A DNA stretch of 64,000 nucleotides from Ophthalmolycus amberensis (GCA_024529925.1 JAFEUB010001561.1:147501-211500); one strand, 5' to 3'. Shown: positions 53,300-64,000, counted from the first letter of the stretch. Notes: generated from the sequence alone by a model not told the origin. A program made the numbers and translations.

Positions 53300-55100
53300 C
53301 TACACATCACTTTCATCTGAACTACACTTCACCAGGTGTTTCACCTGAACTACACTTCACCAGGTGTTTCACCTGAACTACACTTCACCAGGTGTTTCAT
53401 CTGAAATACACTTCACCAGGTGTTTCATCTGAACTACACTTCACCAGGTGTTTCATCTGAACTACACTTCACCAGGTGTTTCACCTGAACTACACTTCAC
53501 CAGGTGTTTCACCTGAACTACACTTCACCAGGTGTTTCACCAGGTGTTTCATCTGAACTACACTTCATCAGGTGTTTCATCTGAACTACACTTCACCAGG
53601 TGTTTCATCTGAACTACACTTCACCAGGTGTTTCACCTGAACTACACTTCACCAGGTGTTTCATCTGAACTACACTACACCAGGTGTTTCATCTGAACTA
53701 CACTTCACCAGGTGTTTCACCTGAACTACACTTCACCAGGTGTTTCACCTGAACTACACTTCACCAGGTGTTTCACCTGAACTACACTTCACCAGGTGTT
53801 TCACCAGGTGTTTCATCTGAACTACACTTCATCAGGTGTTTCATCTGAACTACACTTCATCAGGTGTTTCATCTGAACTACACTTCACCAGGTGTTTCAC
53901 CTGAACTACACTTCACCAGGTGTTTCATCTGAAATACACTTCACCAGGTGTTTCATCTGAACTACACTTCACCAGGTGTTTCATCTGAACTACACTTCAC
54001 CAGGTGTTTCACCTGAACTACACTTCACCAGGTGTTTCACCTGAACTACACTTCACCAGGTGTTTCACCAGGTGTTTCATCTGAACTACACTTCATCAGG
54101 TGTTTCATCTGAACTACACTTCACCAGGTGTTTCATCTGAACTACACTTCACCAGGTGTTTCACCTGAACTACACTTCACCAGGTGTTTCATCTGAACTA
54201 CACTACACCAGGTGTTTCATCTGAACTACACTTCACCAGGTGTTTCACCTGAACTACACTTCACCAGGTGTTTCACCTGAACTACACTTCACCAGGTGTT
54301 TCACCTGAACTACACTTCACCAGGTGTTTCACCAGGTGTTTCATCTGAACTACACTTCATCAGGTGTTTCATCTGAACTACACTTCATCAGGTGTTTCAT
54401 CTGAACTACACTTCACCAGGTGTTTCATCTGAACTACACTTCACCAGGTGTTTCTTCTGAACTACACTTCACCAGGTGTTTCATCTGAACTACACTTCAC
54501 CAGGTGTTTCATCTGAACTACACTTCATCAGGTGTTTCATCTGAACTACACTTCACCAGGTGTTTCATCTGAACTACACTTCACCAGGTGTTTCATCTGA
54601 ACTACGCTTCACCAGGTGTTTCACCAGGTGTTTCATCTGAACTACATTTCATCAGGTGTTTCATCTGAACTACACTTCACCAGGTGTTTCACCTGAACTA
54701 CACTTCACCAGGTGTTTCATCTGAACTACACTTCACCAGGTGTTTCATCTGAACTACACTTCACCAGGTGTTTCACCTGAACTACACTTCACCAGGTGTT
54801 TCACCTGAACTACACTTCACCAGGTGTTTCACCTGAACTACACTTCACCAGGTGTTTCATCTGAACTACACTTCACCAGGTGTTTCATCTGAACTACACT
54901 TCACCAGGTGTTTCACCAGGTGTTTCATCTGAACTACACTTCATCAGGTGTTTCATCTGAACTACACTTCACCAGGTGTTTCATCTGAACTACACTTCAC
55001 CAGGTGTTTCATCTGAACTACACTTCACCAGGTGTTTCATCAGGTGTTTCACCTGAACTACACTTCACCAGGTGTTTCATCAGGTGTTTCACCTGAAGGT
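53300..55100. repeat. 28-bp minisatellite, about 63 copies
   Basis: Unit of 28 bp containing CACCAGGTGTTTCACCTGAA and CTACACTT, with 13-bp short units (CACCAGGTGTTTC) inserted at intervals. The rare variant TACACTACAC recurs at 53671 and 54199, 528 bp apart, indicating block duplication. The minus strand repeats TTCAG/GTGAAA, a splice-site-like sequence in the sense of pdgfrb. Confidence 0.97.
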
Positions 55101-55380
55101 GTATATATCATCACTGGTCTTCAGGTGTCTCACCTGTCCGTTACTTCTCCATGTTGAAGGCAGTTTTTTGATTGACAGCTGTCCTCTGACCTCTGACCTT
55201 TAGACAGGAACAAAAAACATTTAAAACTTTTAGTCATTTTCATTTCCATCAGTTTGATATTTTCATAATAATATTTTCGTCTTCCGTCATTTTGTTCATT
55301 CATTGGTGAACTAAAATCAATAAAAGTCACTTCCTGTTGGTGTTAAATGACCTCATCCTTGTCTCTGGTCATCTAATGAG
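55101..55380. other. Flanking sequence, no gene seen
   Basis: Short unique stretch between the 28-bp array and the AAT repeat. Confidence 0.5.
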
Positions 55381-55700
55381 AATAATGATGAGAAGAGTTA
55401 TAATACTGATTATAATTATAATCATAGTAATAATAATAATAATGATAATAATGGTGATAATAATAATAATAATAATAGTAATAATTATAATAATAGTAAT
55501 AATAATAATAACTATGATAATGATAATAATAATAGTAATAATAATAATAATACAAATTATAACCATAACAATAATAATAATAATAATCATTCTAACAACA
55601 ATATTAATACTATTAAATATAATAAGTACAACAACAATAATAGCAATAATAATGCAAATAATAATAATATTAAGAAGAAGAAGAATAGGATTAATAATAA
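55380..55700. repeat. (AAT)n trinucleotide repeat
   Basis: Interrupted AATAATAAT/ATAATAATG tract giving Ile- or Tyr-rich frames. Confidence 0.95.
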
Positions 55701-55864
55701 TGACGTTTAACTGATGATACTTGTGTATTTTTACTGCAGTATTTGAGTACAAACAAAAACAAGTGAATCAGCAGAATCTGAGTCGCTGGTCGCCATGGAG
55801 ACCAAGTTAAAGACTGAAAAATATGAAAAGAAATGAAAACTTTGTTCAAACCTTCTGATGCTGC

Positions 55865-56145
55865 TGCTCTTCGTCTTCTTCTTCTCCTCCTTCTTTTTCC
55901 TCCTCTCTCTCTCCTTTCCCTCACTCCTGTTCTTTCATTCCTCTTCTTCTTCTTCTTCTTCTTCTCCTCCTTCTCCTTCTTCTCCTTCTCCTTCTCCTCC
56001 TTCTTCTTCTCCTCCTTTTTCTTCTCCTCCTTCTTTTTCCTCCTCTCTCTCTCCTTTCCCTCACTCCTGTTCTTTCATTCCTCTTCTTCTCCTTCTTCTT
56101 CTTCTCCTCCTTCTCCTTCTTCTTCTCCTTCTTCTCCTTCTCTTC
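55865..56145. repeat. (TTC/TCC)n polypyrimidine tract
   Basis: About 280 bp of CTTCTTCTCCTCC. An internal 120-130-bp duplication is visible: TCCTCTCTCTCCTTTCCCTC at about 55900 and 56040. Mirror-repeat pyrimidine DNA of this kind can form triplex (H-DNA). Confidence 0.95.
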
Positions 56146-56204
56146 AGTCGGAGTTCATTCCAGACGAAAGACGAATGGAAACCAACAGACTGACTCACAG
56201 AGAG

Positions 56205-56340
56205 AGAGAGAGAGTGAGAGAGAGAGAGAGAGTGAGAGAGAGACGTCTGTTTTCAATCGGTCCCCCTCTCTCCCCCCCCCCCCTCTCTGACAGGAAGTGA
56301 ACCCAGTCCAACACACACACACACACACACTCTCTCTCAC
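56205..56340. repeat. (GA)n, poly-C and (CA)n runs
   Basis: GAGAGAGAGA at 56205-56245, poly-C near 56272-56283, ACACACAC at 56312-56330. Confidence 0.9.
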
Positions 56341-56379
56341 TTTAACTGTTTCAGTGTGTAAAGCTGATTAAATTAAGTG

Positions 56380-56423
56380 GTGTGTGTATGTGTGTGTGCG
56401 TGTGTGTGTGTATATGTGGTGTA

Positions 56424-56465
<42 letters not shown>

Positions 56466-56528
56466 TGTGTGTGTGCGTGTGTGTGTGCGTGTGTGTGTGC
56501 GTGTGTGTGTGTGTGTATATGTGGTGTA

Positions 56529-56573
<45 letters not shown>

Positions 56574-56678
56574 GTGTGTGCGTGTGTGTGTGCGTGTGTG
56601 TGTGCGTGTGTGTGTGCGTGTGTGTGTGTGTATGTGTGTGTGTGTGTGCGTGTGTGTGTGCGTGTGTGTGTGCGTGTG

Positions 56679-56716
<38 letters not shown>

Positions 56717-56805
56717 GTGTATGTGGTGTATGTGTGCATGTGTGCGTGTGTGTGTGTGTGTGTGTCTATATGTAGTGTATGTGTGCATGTGTGTGTGTGT
56801 CAGAG
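56380..56805. repeat. (GT)n / (TGCG) compound microsatellite
   Basis: About 420 bp of GT with GC and TATATGTGGTGTATG interruptions, partly organised as roughly 130-bp blocks. Potential Z-DNA former. Cys/Val and Thr/His frames are artefacts. Confidence 0.97.
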
Positions 56806-56944
56806 AGACATTAGTATCAGCAGACAGGTTGATTAATTGATCAGTAATGAATCAGTTGAGGATAAATAACGATCAATAACTGAAGCTTCAGTCTGAAACG
56901 GACAAACACTGTTTACATTCTTCACATAATTACACATATTTCAC

Positions 56945-57290
56945 TAATATATATATATATGTATTTATATTATAGATAGATAGATAGATATGTACTTCAT
57001 TCATCCCCAGGGGGAAATTTGTGTGTTACAGCAGCAAGACACAGCAAGAAGCAAAGTAACAGAGTCACCACAAATATTAAGTATTAAAAAATGCACAATA
57101 GAATAACAGAGTAGGACAAATTAAATATCAGAATATAGAATATATAAGATAAAACAACAAAAATGCACAGCACATACAATGAAATAAAATAGTGTTAAAT
57201 TAACTAACTAGGTGAAAAACCTAGTTAAAAACAGTAAAAGTCAACCCCAGCAAACAGCAGTGCAGCTGTGTGTAGTTATGTGGAGGATGA
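56945..57290 (-). mobile_element. LINE 3' end fragment (CR1/Rex1-like)
   Basis: (TAGA)n tail followed by TACTTCATTCATCCCCAGGG and GGGAAATTTG, a frequent 3' terminus of teleost CR1/Rex1 LINEs, in minus orientation. No coding part remains. Confidence 0.6.
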
Positions 57291-57302
57291 TTTGGCCAGA
57301 GG

Positions 57303-57580
57303 TGATTTATTGTAAAGTGTTATGCAGCATGTTTTATACTTAATGTGAATATAATTCATACTTTGTTGGCATCTTATTCTGAAAACCGGATGTTCGTCTG
57401 AAGAAACCGGATGTTGTCTCACTTTAATGTTTCCGCTAACTTTCAAAGTCCTTCGCTCGCTCCCGATCTGTGCGTTTGAATGCGTTCACGGTGAATGTCA
57501 GTATAGAGGTGCACTAACATGTAAGTGTCTGCTGACTTTACCGCAGCGATGTCCAGTACTCTCCATTCCTCCACCGCTAT
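57303..57580 (-). mobile_element. Internal fragment of TIR element (copy D, inverted)
   Basis: The segment matches 21310-21575 in inverted orientation: GAAAACCGGATGTTCGTCTG, GCTCGCTCCCGATCTGTGC and CTTTACCGCAGCGATGTCCA all have counterparts. It lacks both termini and the 26-bp repeat part. Confidence 0.75.
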
Positions 57581-58735
57581 TCAACTATTCAGATATTTTT
57601 CTGATCATTTTTGGACGTTTTATGATTTTCATTCATTTTACACTTTTCAAATGTTTTGCTATTCATTTAATAATTTATTTTACTTTTGAGATATTTTTCA
57701 TTATTTCTTATTGGATATGTTACCAATATATTATTATATTTTTCTAATATTTTTTAAATATTTCCCACTGATATTTTCCTCAACTCTTACCAACAGCAGT
57801 AATATTACAGCCGTCTGTCTCTGTGTTATTATCCTTCACTCGTCCACCAGGTGTCCTCACCTATTTACGTTTCCCCTCATGAGCCCTGCAGAACCTAAAC
57901 CTGAACCAGAACCAGAACCAGAACCTGAACCAGAACCTGAAGTCCTCTGTCAGATATGTATCAGTAATACTCAGTACTAGTACTCTCAACAGAGTAAAAG
58001 TACATGATTATTTACTGTCAGGGTAAAAGTTTTCATTGAATTTAAACTCCACACTGTAAAGAACCTTTAGCTGAGCTTCTGTTGTGTTTGTGTTTCAGTT
58101 TTACACTCGATGTTTAGAGGACTGAACTGTAAAAAACATGAGAATTCACTTTGTAAATTTTTTTCATTTTATTTGAAGAAATCTGACAGTAAAATTAAAA
58201 ACGACTTGTTACAAATCGTTTCTCAAATCAAGTTTGATTTGCCCTGATTCATACTTGGTCTTTTTAAACTGGCCGACATGTTTGTGATGTTTAAATGTAG
58301 CAACGACCCAGGTTAGGGTTAGGGTTAGGGCTAACCCTAACCTGGGTTAACACTAACCCTAACCCTAACCTGGGTTAACCCTAACCCTATTCTCACAGTA
58401 ACACACACAGGACTCACTACTGAACTACTGCTTCTCTATTTACGCTCAAACAACATTTCAAATGTGTTTAATGTTTTCTTTCATTTCAAGTAGTTTATGT
58501 AGTTTTATTATTTATTTTAGTTTTATATCATAATATAAAACATTTTAACTGTTAAAGTTTGCTGCACGAACAAATATACCTTAAAATAATCATCAAAACC
58601 TCAATTCTTTAAACTCAAAGACTTTAATAAAAAAGCAACACAAAGCAGATACTTCTGTTCATTTGTAAAATAAATACTAAATCAAACAAGCTGAGCAGCA
58701 GATTATCAACATATCATAATCATGTTGAACAAATC
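57581..58735. other. AT-rich intergenic sequence
   Basis: No gene seen. CTGAACCAGAACCAGAACCA six-base repeats at 57895-57940 encode Pro-Glu repeats in one frame but lack gene context. Confidence 0.5.
58312..58391. repeat. Inverted interstitial telomere-like repeats
   Basis: GGTTAGGGTTAGGGTTAGGG runs head-to-head into CTAACCCTAACCTGGGTTAA, followed by ACTAACCCTAACCCTAACC. Telomere-type hexamers occur in both orientations within 80 bp. A shorter TAGGGTTAGGGTT motif lies at 40391-40404. Confidence 0.9.
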
Positions 58736-58737
58736 TT

Positions 58738-59562
58738 TTAGCACTTTCAGTACCATCTCAGTACCATCTCAGGACCATCTCAGTACCATCTCAGTACCAT
58801 CTCAGGACCATCTCAGTACCATCTCAGGACCATCTCAGTACCATCTCAGGACCATCTCAGGACCATCTCAGTACCAACTCAGTACCATCTCAGGACCATC
58901 TCAGTACCATCTCAGTACCATCTCAGTACCAACTCAGCACCATCTCAGTACCAACTCAGTACATCTCAGTACCAACTCAGGACCATCTCAGTACCATCTC
59001 AGGACCATCTCAGTACCATCTCAGTACCAACTCAGTACATCTCAGTACCAACTCAGGACCATCTCAGTACCATCTCAGGACCATCTCAGTACCATCTCAG
59101 GACCATCTCAGGACCATCTCAGTACCATCTCAGTACCATCTCAGTACCAACTCAGTACCATCTCAGGACCATCTCAGTACCATCTCAGGACCAACTCAGT
59201 ACCATCTCAGGACCAACTCAGTACCATCTCAGTACCATCTCAGTGCCAACTCAGTACCATCTCAGGACCAACTCAGTACCATCTCAGTACCAACTCAGGA
59301 CCATCTCAGTACCATCTCAGTACCATCTCAAGCCCATCTCAGTACCAACTCAGTACCAACTCAGGACCATCTCAGGACCATCTCAGTACTATCTCAGGAC
59401 CATCTCAGGACCATCTCAGGACCATCTCAGGACCAACTCAGAACCATCTCAGGACCATCTCAGTACCATCTCAGGACCATCTCAGTACCATCTCAGCACC
59501 ATCTCAGTACCAACTCAGGACCAACTCAGTACCATCTCAGTACCATCTCAGTACCATCTCTG
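58738..59562. repeat. 11-bp minisatellite, about 75 copies
   Basis: Units CAGTACCATCT, CAGGACCATCT and CAGTACCAACT in near-perfect 11-bp register. Three units make 33 bp, so a long Ser/Thr/Gln frame appears on the plus strand; it has no gene context. Confidence 0.97.
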
Positions 59563-59589
59563 GTTCAGAGCTCGGGATTGTCATGTGAC

Positions 59590-60970
59590 GACCCTCCTCA
59601 TCCTCATACACTAGGTGCTGCGTTTGTGTTTGATTTTCTGTTGGAGGGTCGTCAGCTGAATGAGCCTCACCTGAGCTGTAAACGTATGTAAGTGTTACTA
59701 CACACACACACACACACACCTACATTCCTGCAGCAGGTTGAACCTGTTGAACGTTTCACTGTAAAAACGTTGGCAGTTAAAACACCTGATCATCTTCCTG
59801 ACAGCTGATTGATTCAGCTGTACAGGTGTGTACCTGTTACCCAATCACAGCTCTTGTTGTCTCCATGTGAGTTAACCCTTTAACACACACACACACACAC
59901 ACACACAGACCTGGAGACAGTAGAAGTGACGGTTCGGTTTTTATGAGTGAAGGTAGATCATAAACAGGACGTTCAACATGTGAAGCAGAAAACTTCAACA
60001 TTTACCGGCACACAGACAACAGAACAGTCAGAGAGGTAAACAGGTATACAGGTAAACATTCAGACAGGTAAACAGGTAAACAGAAATCTGGTGAAAAGAC
60101 AGACAGGTAAGGAGGGCAGAACGACAGGTGAACAACAGGAATCTCAGGTGTTCGCCGTCACTGAGGAGCTCAAACAAAGTAAGAAGTGAAGTCATGATGT
60201 TTATTCTTCTGTGGTTCTTATTGTTGTTTAGGCGTATTAATATTCATGTTTTCAGTATAATTTCTTCTTTGTTTGAGAAACGTTACACTTCTAACAGAAA
60301 GTAACTAAGTAGCTACATTTACTCAAGTATCGCCACAGTAACCAGTAAGCATTTAGTTGATGCAGAAAATCTGAGGAATAGTATTTATTGATTTATTGAC
60401 TGAACTTCTGAAAATATATTCAAAGTATTATTTATTAAAAGTTAAATTTTATCACTGTGACTTTTACATTAATAGCTTAATATTATTAAGATTAATAATA
60501 TATTGAACTATTAATGTAAACTTCATGTTTTCAGAGCAGCTGACCAAGTACAGGATCAAACAAACTCAGGACTTTCACCCAGGAGAGTCCTGTTCATGTC
60601 CTGTACAACACATTGACTCATTTTACTAATGTTGTGTAACTACTTGCGTATCTAATGCCAGCTCTCTAACAAACCTAGTAAAGCCTAACCAAGTAGTTTA
60701 GTTACATTAATAAACATAAAGACTCAGTAACTCTACGCTGGAAGTTTATTTTGAAAAGACACTGTATGCACAACTTTACGTGTGACCCAGGAAACATCCT
60801 CCGGTTCTTCAAGTGAAGTCAGAGCTTCATGTGTTAAAGCTGCATTCTCTCTAGTGTCCACCAGGGGGCGACTCCTCTGGTTGTATATAAGTCTATGAGA
60901 AAATGACTCTACTTCTCTCTTGATTTATTACCTCAGTAAACATTGTATTGTTTAGTTCAGATGTTCTATA
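59590..60970. other. Intergenic sequence with dispersed repeat, no gene seen
   Basis: Contains (CA)n at 59700-59720 and 59884-59907. The segment around 60780-60950 (CACCAGGGGGCGACTCCTCT, GTTGTATATAAGTCTATGAG) resembles a repeat widely dispersed in percomorph genomes; this is recognition, not a search result. Confidence 0.5.
60858..60872 (+). promoter_or_regulatory. CTCF-like motif
   Basis: CCACCAGGGGGCGAC matches the vertebrate CTCF core (CCACNAGGGGGCGC-like) at all but the last positions. It lies within a probable dispersed repeat upstream of pdgfrb. A weaker match, CCAGCAGGGGGCTA, is at 28045-28058 in pdgfrb intron 23. Binding is inferred from sequence only. Confidence 0.45.
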
Positions 60971-60974
60971 TTTC

Positions 60975-61236
60975 AGACGTTCTTTAGTTTACATGTTCTT
61001 TAGTTTAGACATTGTTTCATTTAGACGTTCTTTAGTTTAGTAGATGTTCATTTGCTTAGTAGATGTTGTTTAGTTTAGTAGATGTTCTTTAGTTTAGACG
61101 TTCATTAGTTTAAATGTTCTTCAGTTTAGATGTTCATTAGTTTAAATAGATGTTCTTTAGTAGATATTCTTTAGTTTAGTAGATGTTCTTTAGTTGAGAT
61201 GTTGTTTAGTTTAGACGATGTTCTTTAGTTTAGAGC
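60975..61236. repeat. 19-bp minisatellite, left part
   Basis: Degenerate GTTCTTTAGTTTAGTAGAT units, the left side of the array interrupted by a hAT transposon. Confidence 0.9.
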
Positions 61237-61461
61237 AGGGGTGCCCAATACGTCGATCGTGATCGACCGGTCGATCGGAGGTAGTGCGGGTAGATCGCAT
61301 GGCATTCAAAAGAAATGAGATGTCTGCATGGCATTTGCCACTTGATGTTCTAAGACACGGGTCACCACGTATGCGCAGTCAACCGCGCGAGCTACTGCAA
61401 AACTCCGGCGAGCTAATTAGTTAGCCTTCCAATTTATTTCTACTAAAGAAGCTAAAGCTGC

Positions 61462-62445
61462 AGCGCCATGATTTGGGAAACCTCCAAAACCTGGCGTCAG
61501 AGCTGGAGACTCAGCGGAAGGCGTGTGCGTAACTTGACAGTGCGCGCTACACAGAGCAGGTTGACAAGTGTCTGTCAGAGTTTGACAAACGCTTTCCAGA
61601 CTTTGCTTTACTCGAGCCAGTTGCTACACTTATGTGCTGCACATTTCAGGAAGATATTGAGGTTGATTCACTCGCATCAAAAATGTCAACGCTGTTTCAC
61701 CTGAACTCGTCTGGAGTGGAGGATGAGATGTTGACACTGAAGGCAAGGCAAGGCAAGGCAAGTTTATTTGTATAGCACATTTCAACAACAAGGTAATTCA
61801 AAGTGCTTCACATAAAACCATTAAAAGCATCAAAACATAAGGCAAAAGAAAAGGAGATTTAAAAACAATTAAAGAAACAGTGTAAGAAATAAAATTCAGT
61901 AGTAAAATGCAGAAATGCAGGAAATTGATTAATATATTAATTGAATGTGGTTCAATTAAAGGCAGCAGCAAACAGAAAGGTCTTCAATCTTGATTTAAAT
62001 GAGCTGAGGGTCTCAGCAGACCTGCAGCTTTCTGGGACTTTGTTCCAGATATGTGGAGCAGAAAAACTGAACGCTGCTTCTCCATGTTTAGTTCTGACTC
62101 TGGGAACAGAAAGTAGACCGGTCCCAGATGACCTGAGGGGTCGGGATGGTTCATAAGGTAGCAGCAGATCAGAGATGTATTTTGGCCCAAAACCATTCAG
62201 TGCTTTGTAAACCAACAGCAGGATTTTAAAGCTAAAGAACATCTACTAAAAACATTCAGCTGAAGTCCAGGGCTCACGGACAGTTTCCTCACAGAGGAAA
62301 AGTCCCCAAACATGAGGACATGTGATACCTTAGACTGCATTATTCGGCTCTACTCATTTATGTGAGTCAGCCTTTTCCCACATGAAGAACATGAAGTCCA
62401 TACACCGTTCCACCATGACTTATGATCATCTGAAGTCTGCTTGAG
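61462..62445 (+). pseudogene. hAT transposase remnant interrupted by a LINE
   Basis: Plus-strand translation with stops and shifts gives EQVDKCLSEFDKRFPDFALL, EPVATLMCCTFQEDIEVDSL, ASKMSTLFHLNSSGVEDEML-TLK up to about 61742. After the LINE it resumes at about 62250 with NIQLKSRAHGQF, TEEKSPNMR and later the conserved dimerisation segment around CESAFSHMKNMKSIHRSTMT. The two halves are collinear parts of one transposase, so the LINE landed in it. Confidence 0.75.
61742..62249 (-). mobile_element. 5'-truncated L2-like LINE nested in the hAT element
   Basis: Minus-strand frame 62242-61952 encodes the LINE C-terminus: FKILLLVYKALNGFGPKYIS, DLLLPYEPSRPLRSSGTGLL and SFSAPHIWNKVPESCRSAET. The 3' end at 61742-61760 carries (TTGCC)n on the minus strand, preceded by AAATGTGCTATACAAATAAA. 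Fewer than about 510 bp remain. Confidence 0.82.
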
Positions 62446-62615
62446 GCGGATACCAGCAGCTACTGTCCGGACTATGCAACTCTGGCCAATCCCATTCAGT
62501 GCAAGTCATCAGAGTAAGGTTATGACCAAACATGTACAGAATTGTATTGTGCCATAAGGGTTCATGCAGTTATGCAAGGTACGCCAACATATATTGTAAA
62601 TATAAAGTATACTCA

Positions 62616-62698
<83 letters not shown>
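62616..62698. repeat. (TA)n microsatellite in the hAT element
   Basis: About 80 bp of TA dinucleotide with two ACATATAT interruptions, near the right end of the transposon. Confidence 0.95.
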
Positions 62699-62700
<2 letters not shown>

Positions 62701-62788
62701 GATATTCAGCATTTTTAATGTAGGTAGATCATTTTGACTTGGTCATTTTAAAAGTAGCTCGCAGGCAGAAAAAGTGTGGGCACCCCTG

Positions 62789-64000
62789 GTTTAGACGATG
62801 TTTAGTTTAGACGATGTTGTTTATTTTAGACGATGCTGTTTAGTTTAGTAGATGTTCTTTAGTTTAGTAGATGTTGTTTAGTTTAGTAGATGTTCTTTCG
62901 TTTAGTAGATGTTCTTTAGTTTAGTAGATGTTCTTTAGTTTAGTAGATGTTCTTTAGTTTAGTAGATGTTCTTTAGTTTAGACGATGTTGTTTAGTTCAG
63001 TAGATGTTCTTTAGTTTAGTAGATGTTCTTTAGTTCAGTAGATGTTCTTTAGTTTAGACGATGCTGTTTAGTTTAGACGATGTTGTTTAGTTCAGTAGAT
63101 GTTCTTTAGTTTAGTAGATGTTCTTTAGTTTAGTAGATGTTGTTTAGTTTAGACGATGCTGTTTAGTTTAGACGATGTTGTTTAGTTCAGTAGATGTTGT
63201 TTAGTTCAGTAGATGTTGTTTAGTTCAGTAGATGTTCTTTAGTTTAGTAGATGTTCTTTAGTTTAGTAGATGTTGTTTAGTTCAGTAGATGTTGTTTAGT
63301 TCAGTAGATGTTGTTTAGTTCAGTAGATGTTCTTTAGTTTAGACGATGCTGTTTAGTTTAGACGATGTTGTTTAGTTCAGTAGATGTTCTTTAGTTTAGT
63401 AGATGTTCTTTAGTTTAGTAGATGTTTAGTTTAGTAGATGTTCTTTAGTTTAGTAGATGTTCTTTAGTTCAGTAGATGTTCTTTAGTTTAGTAGATGTTC
63501 TTTAGTTTAGTAGATGTTGTTTAGTTTAGACGATGTTGTTTAGTTCAGTAGATGTTCTTTAGTTCAGTAGATGTTCTTTAGTTCAGTAGATGTTCTTTAG
63601 TTTAGACGATGCTATTTAGTTTAGACGATGTTGTTTAGTTCAGTAGATGTTCTTTAGTTTAGTAGATGTTGTTTAGTTCAGTAGATGTTGTTTAGTTCAG
63701 TAGATGTTGTTTAGTTCAGTAGATGTTCTTTAGTTTAGACGATGCTGTTTAGTTTAGACGATGTTGTTTAGTTCAGTAGATGTTCTTTAGTTTAGTAGAT
63801 GTTCTTTAGTTTAGTAGATGTTTAGTTTAGTAGATGTTCTTTAGTTTAGTAGATGTTCTTTAGTTCAGTAGATGTTCTTTAGTTTAGTAGATGTTCTTTA
63901 GTTTAGTAGATGTTGTTTAGTTTAGACGATGTTGTTTAGTTCAGTAGATGTTCTTTAGTTCAGTAGATGTTCTTTAGTTCAGTAGATGTTCTTTAGTTTA
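62789..64000. repeat. 19-bp minisatellite, right part, continuing off the window
   Basis: Units GTTCTTTAGTTTAGTAGAT, GTTGTTTAGTTCAGTAGAT and GTTTAGTTTAGACGAT with higher-order blocks: the order GATGCTGTTTAG then GATGTTGTTTAG recurs at about 390-bp spacing near 63350 and 63740. It runs to the right edge. Confidence 0.97.

Larger units (their letters stand above)
61237..62788 (+). mobile_element. hAT DNA transposon, degenerate, inserted in the 19-bp array
   Basis: Starts CAGGGGTGCCCAATACGTCG and ends with the inverted TGTGGGCACCCCTG, a hAT-type terminal inverted repeat. Flanking octamers GTTTAGAG (left) and GTTTAGAC (right) fit an 8-bp target duplication with one mismatch, though array units supply similar sequence anyway. 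The interior encodes a GTF2IRD2/ZBED-like hAT transposase relic and is split by a LINE. Confidence 0.8.

Noticed and set aside
56377..56840. Cys/Val and His/Thr frames of 120-150 codons
   Set aside because: GT microsatellite in all frames.
57895..57945. Pro-Glu repeat peptide as part of an exon
   Set aside because: Short hexanucleotide repeat without splice sites or homologous flanks.
58722..59588. 288-codon Ser/Thr/Gln-rich frame
   Set aside because: Translation of an 11-bp tandem repeat; composition follows the DNA unit and no other frame feature supports a gene.

Overview
The window is vertebrate nuclear DNA, almost certainly from a teleost fish and probably a percomorph. The evidence is two split receptor tyrosine kinase genes in the conserved pdgfrb-csf1r tandem order, fish-type L2/CR1/Rex1 LINEs, Harbinger and hAT DNA transposons, and many minisatellites. 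There is no bacterial-type operon, tRNA, rRNA or CRISPR array.

Both genes read on the minus strand. pdgfrb (26207-52160) looks complete: 26 coding exons join in phase into 1,031 codons plus stop. They encode a signal peptide, five Ig domains, a membrane helix, a split kinase with the PI3K-binding kinase insert, and a tail ending in ESCL. About 2.3 kb downstream begins csf1r (23946 down to 3346). Its first 13 coding exons (about 722 residues) are present: signal peptide, Ig1-Ig5, membrane helix, juxtamembrane segment and the first part of the kinase. The remaining kinase exons lie beyond base 1. The csf1r upstream region carries PU.1/ETS, GC-box and RUNX-like motifs, as expected for a myeloid csf1r promoter.

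The most unusual coding feature is in csf1r exon 6. The fourth Ig domain carries an in-frame insertion of roughly 65-70 residues, built from degenerate copies of the palindrome GCTAACGTTAGC, which adds five N-glycosylation sequons. csf1r intron 1 also holds two exons (18930-19162 and 16379-16522) with open, phase-compatible frames for a small coiled-coil-like protein of unknown identity. They could splice to the csf1r signal-peptide exon or form a nested gene.

The locus is dominated by tandem repeats, well over a third of the window by coordinate count. Several introns are each filled almost from splice site to splice site by a different minisatellite: a 60-bp unit in csf1r intron 6; 41-bp, CAAT/CAAC, 33-bp, 24-bp, 26/29-bp and 30-bp units in pdgfrb introns. 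One array (26-bp unit, 1-2957) appears to have grown from a short internal repeat of a TIR element that recurs twice more in the window. Another (41-bp) is a tandem duplication of a splice-acceptor region.

The pdgfrb upstream flank (52172-64000) has no recognisable gene. It holds a 28-bp array, simple repeats, an 11-bp array, inverted interstitial telomere repeats, a CTCF-like motif, and a 19-bp array into which a hAT transposon inserted, itself carrying a LINE insertion.
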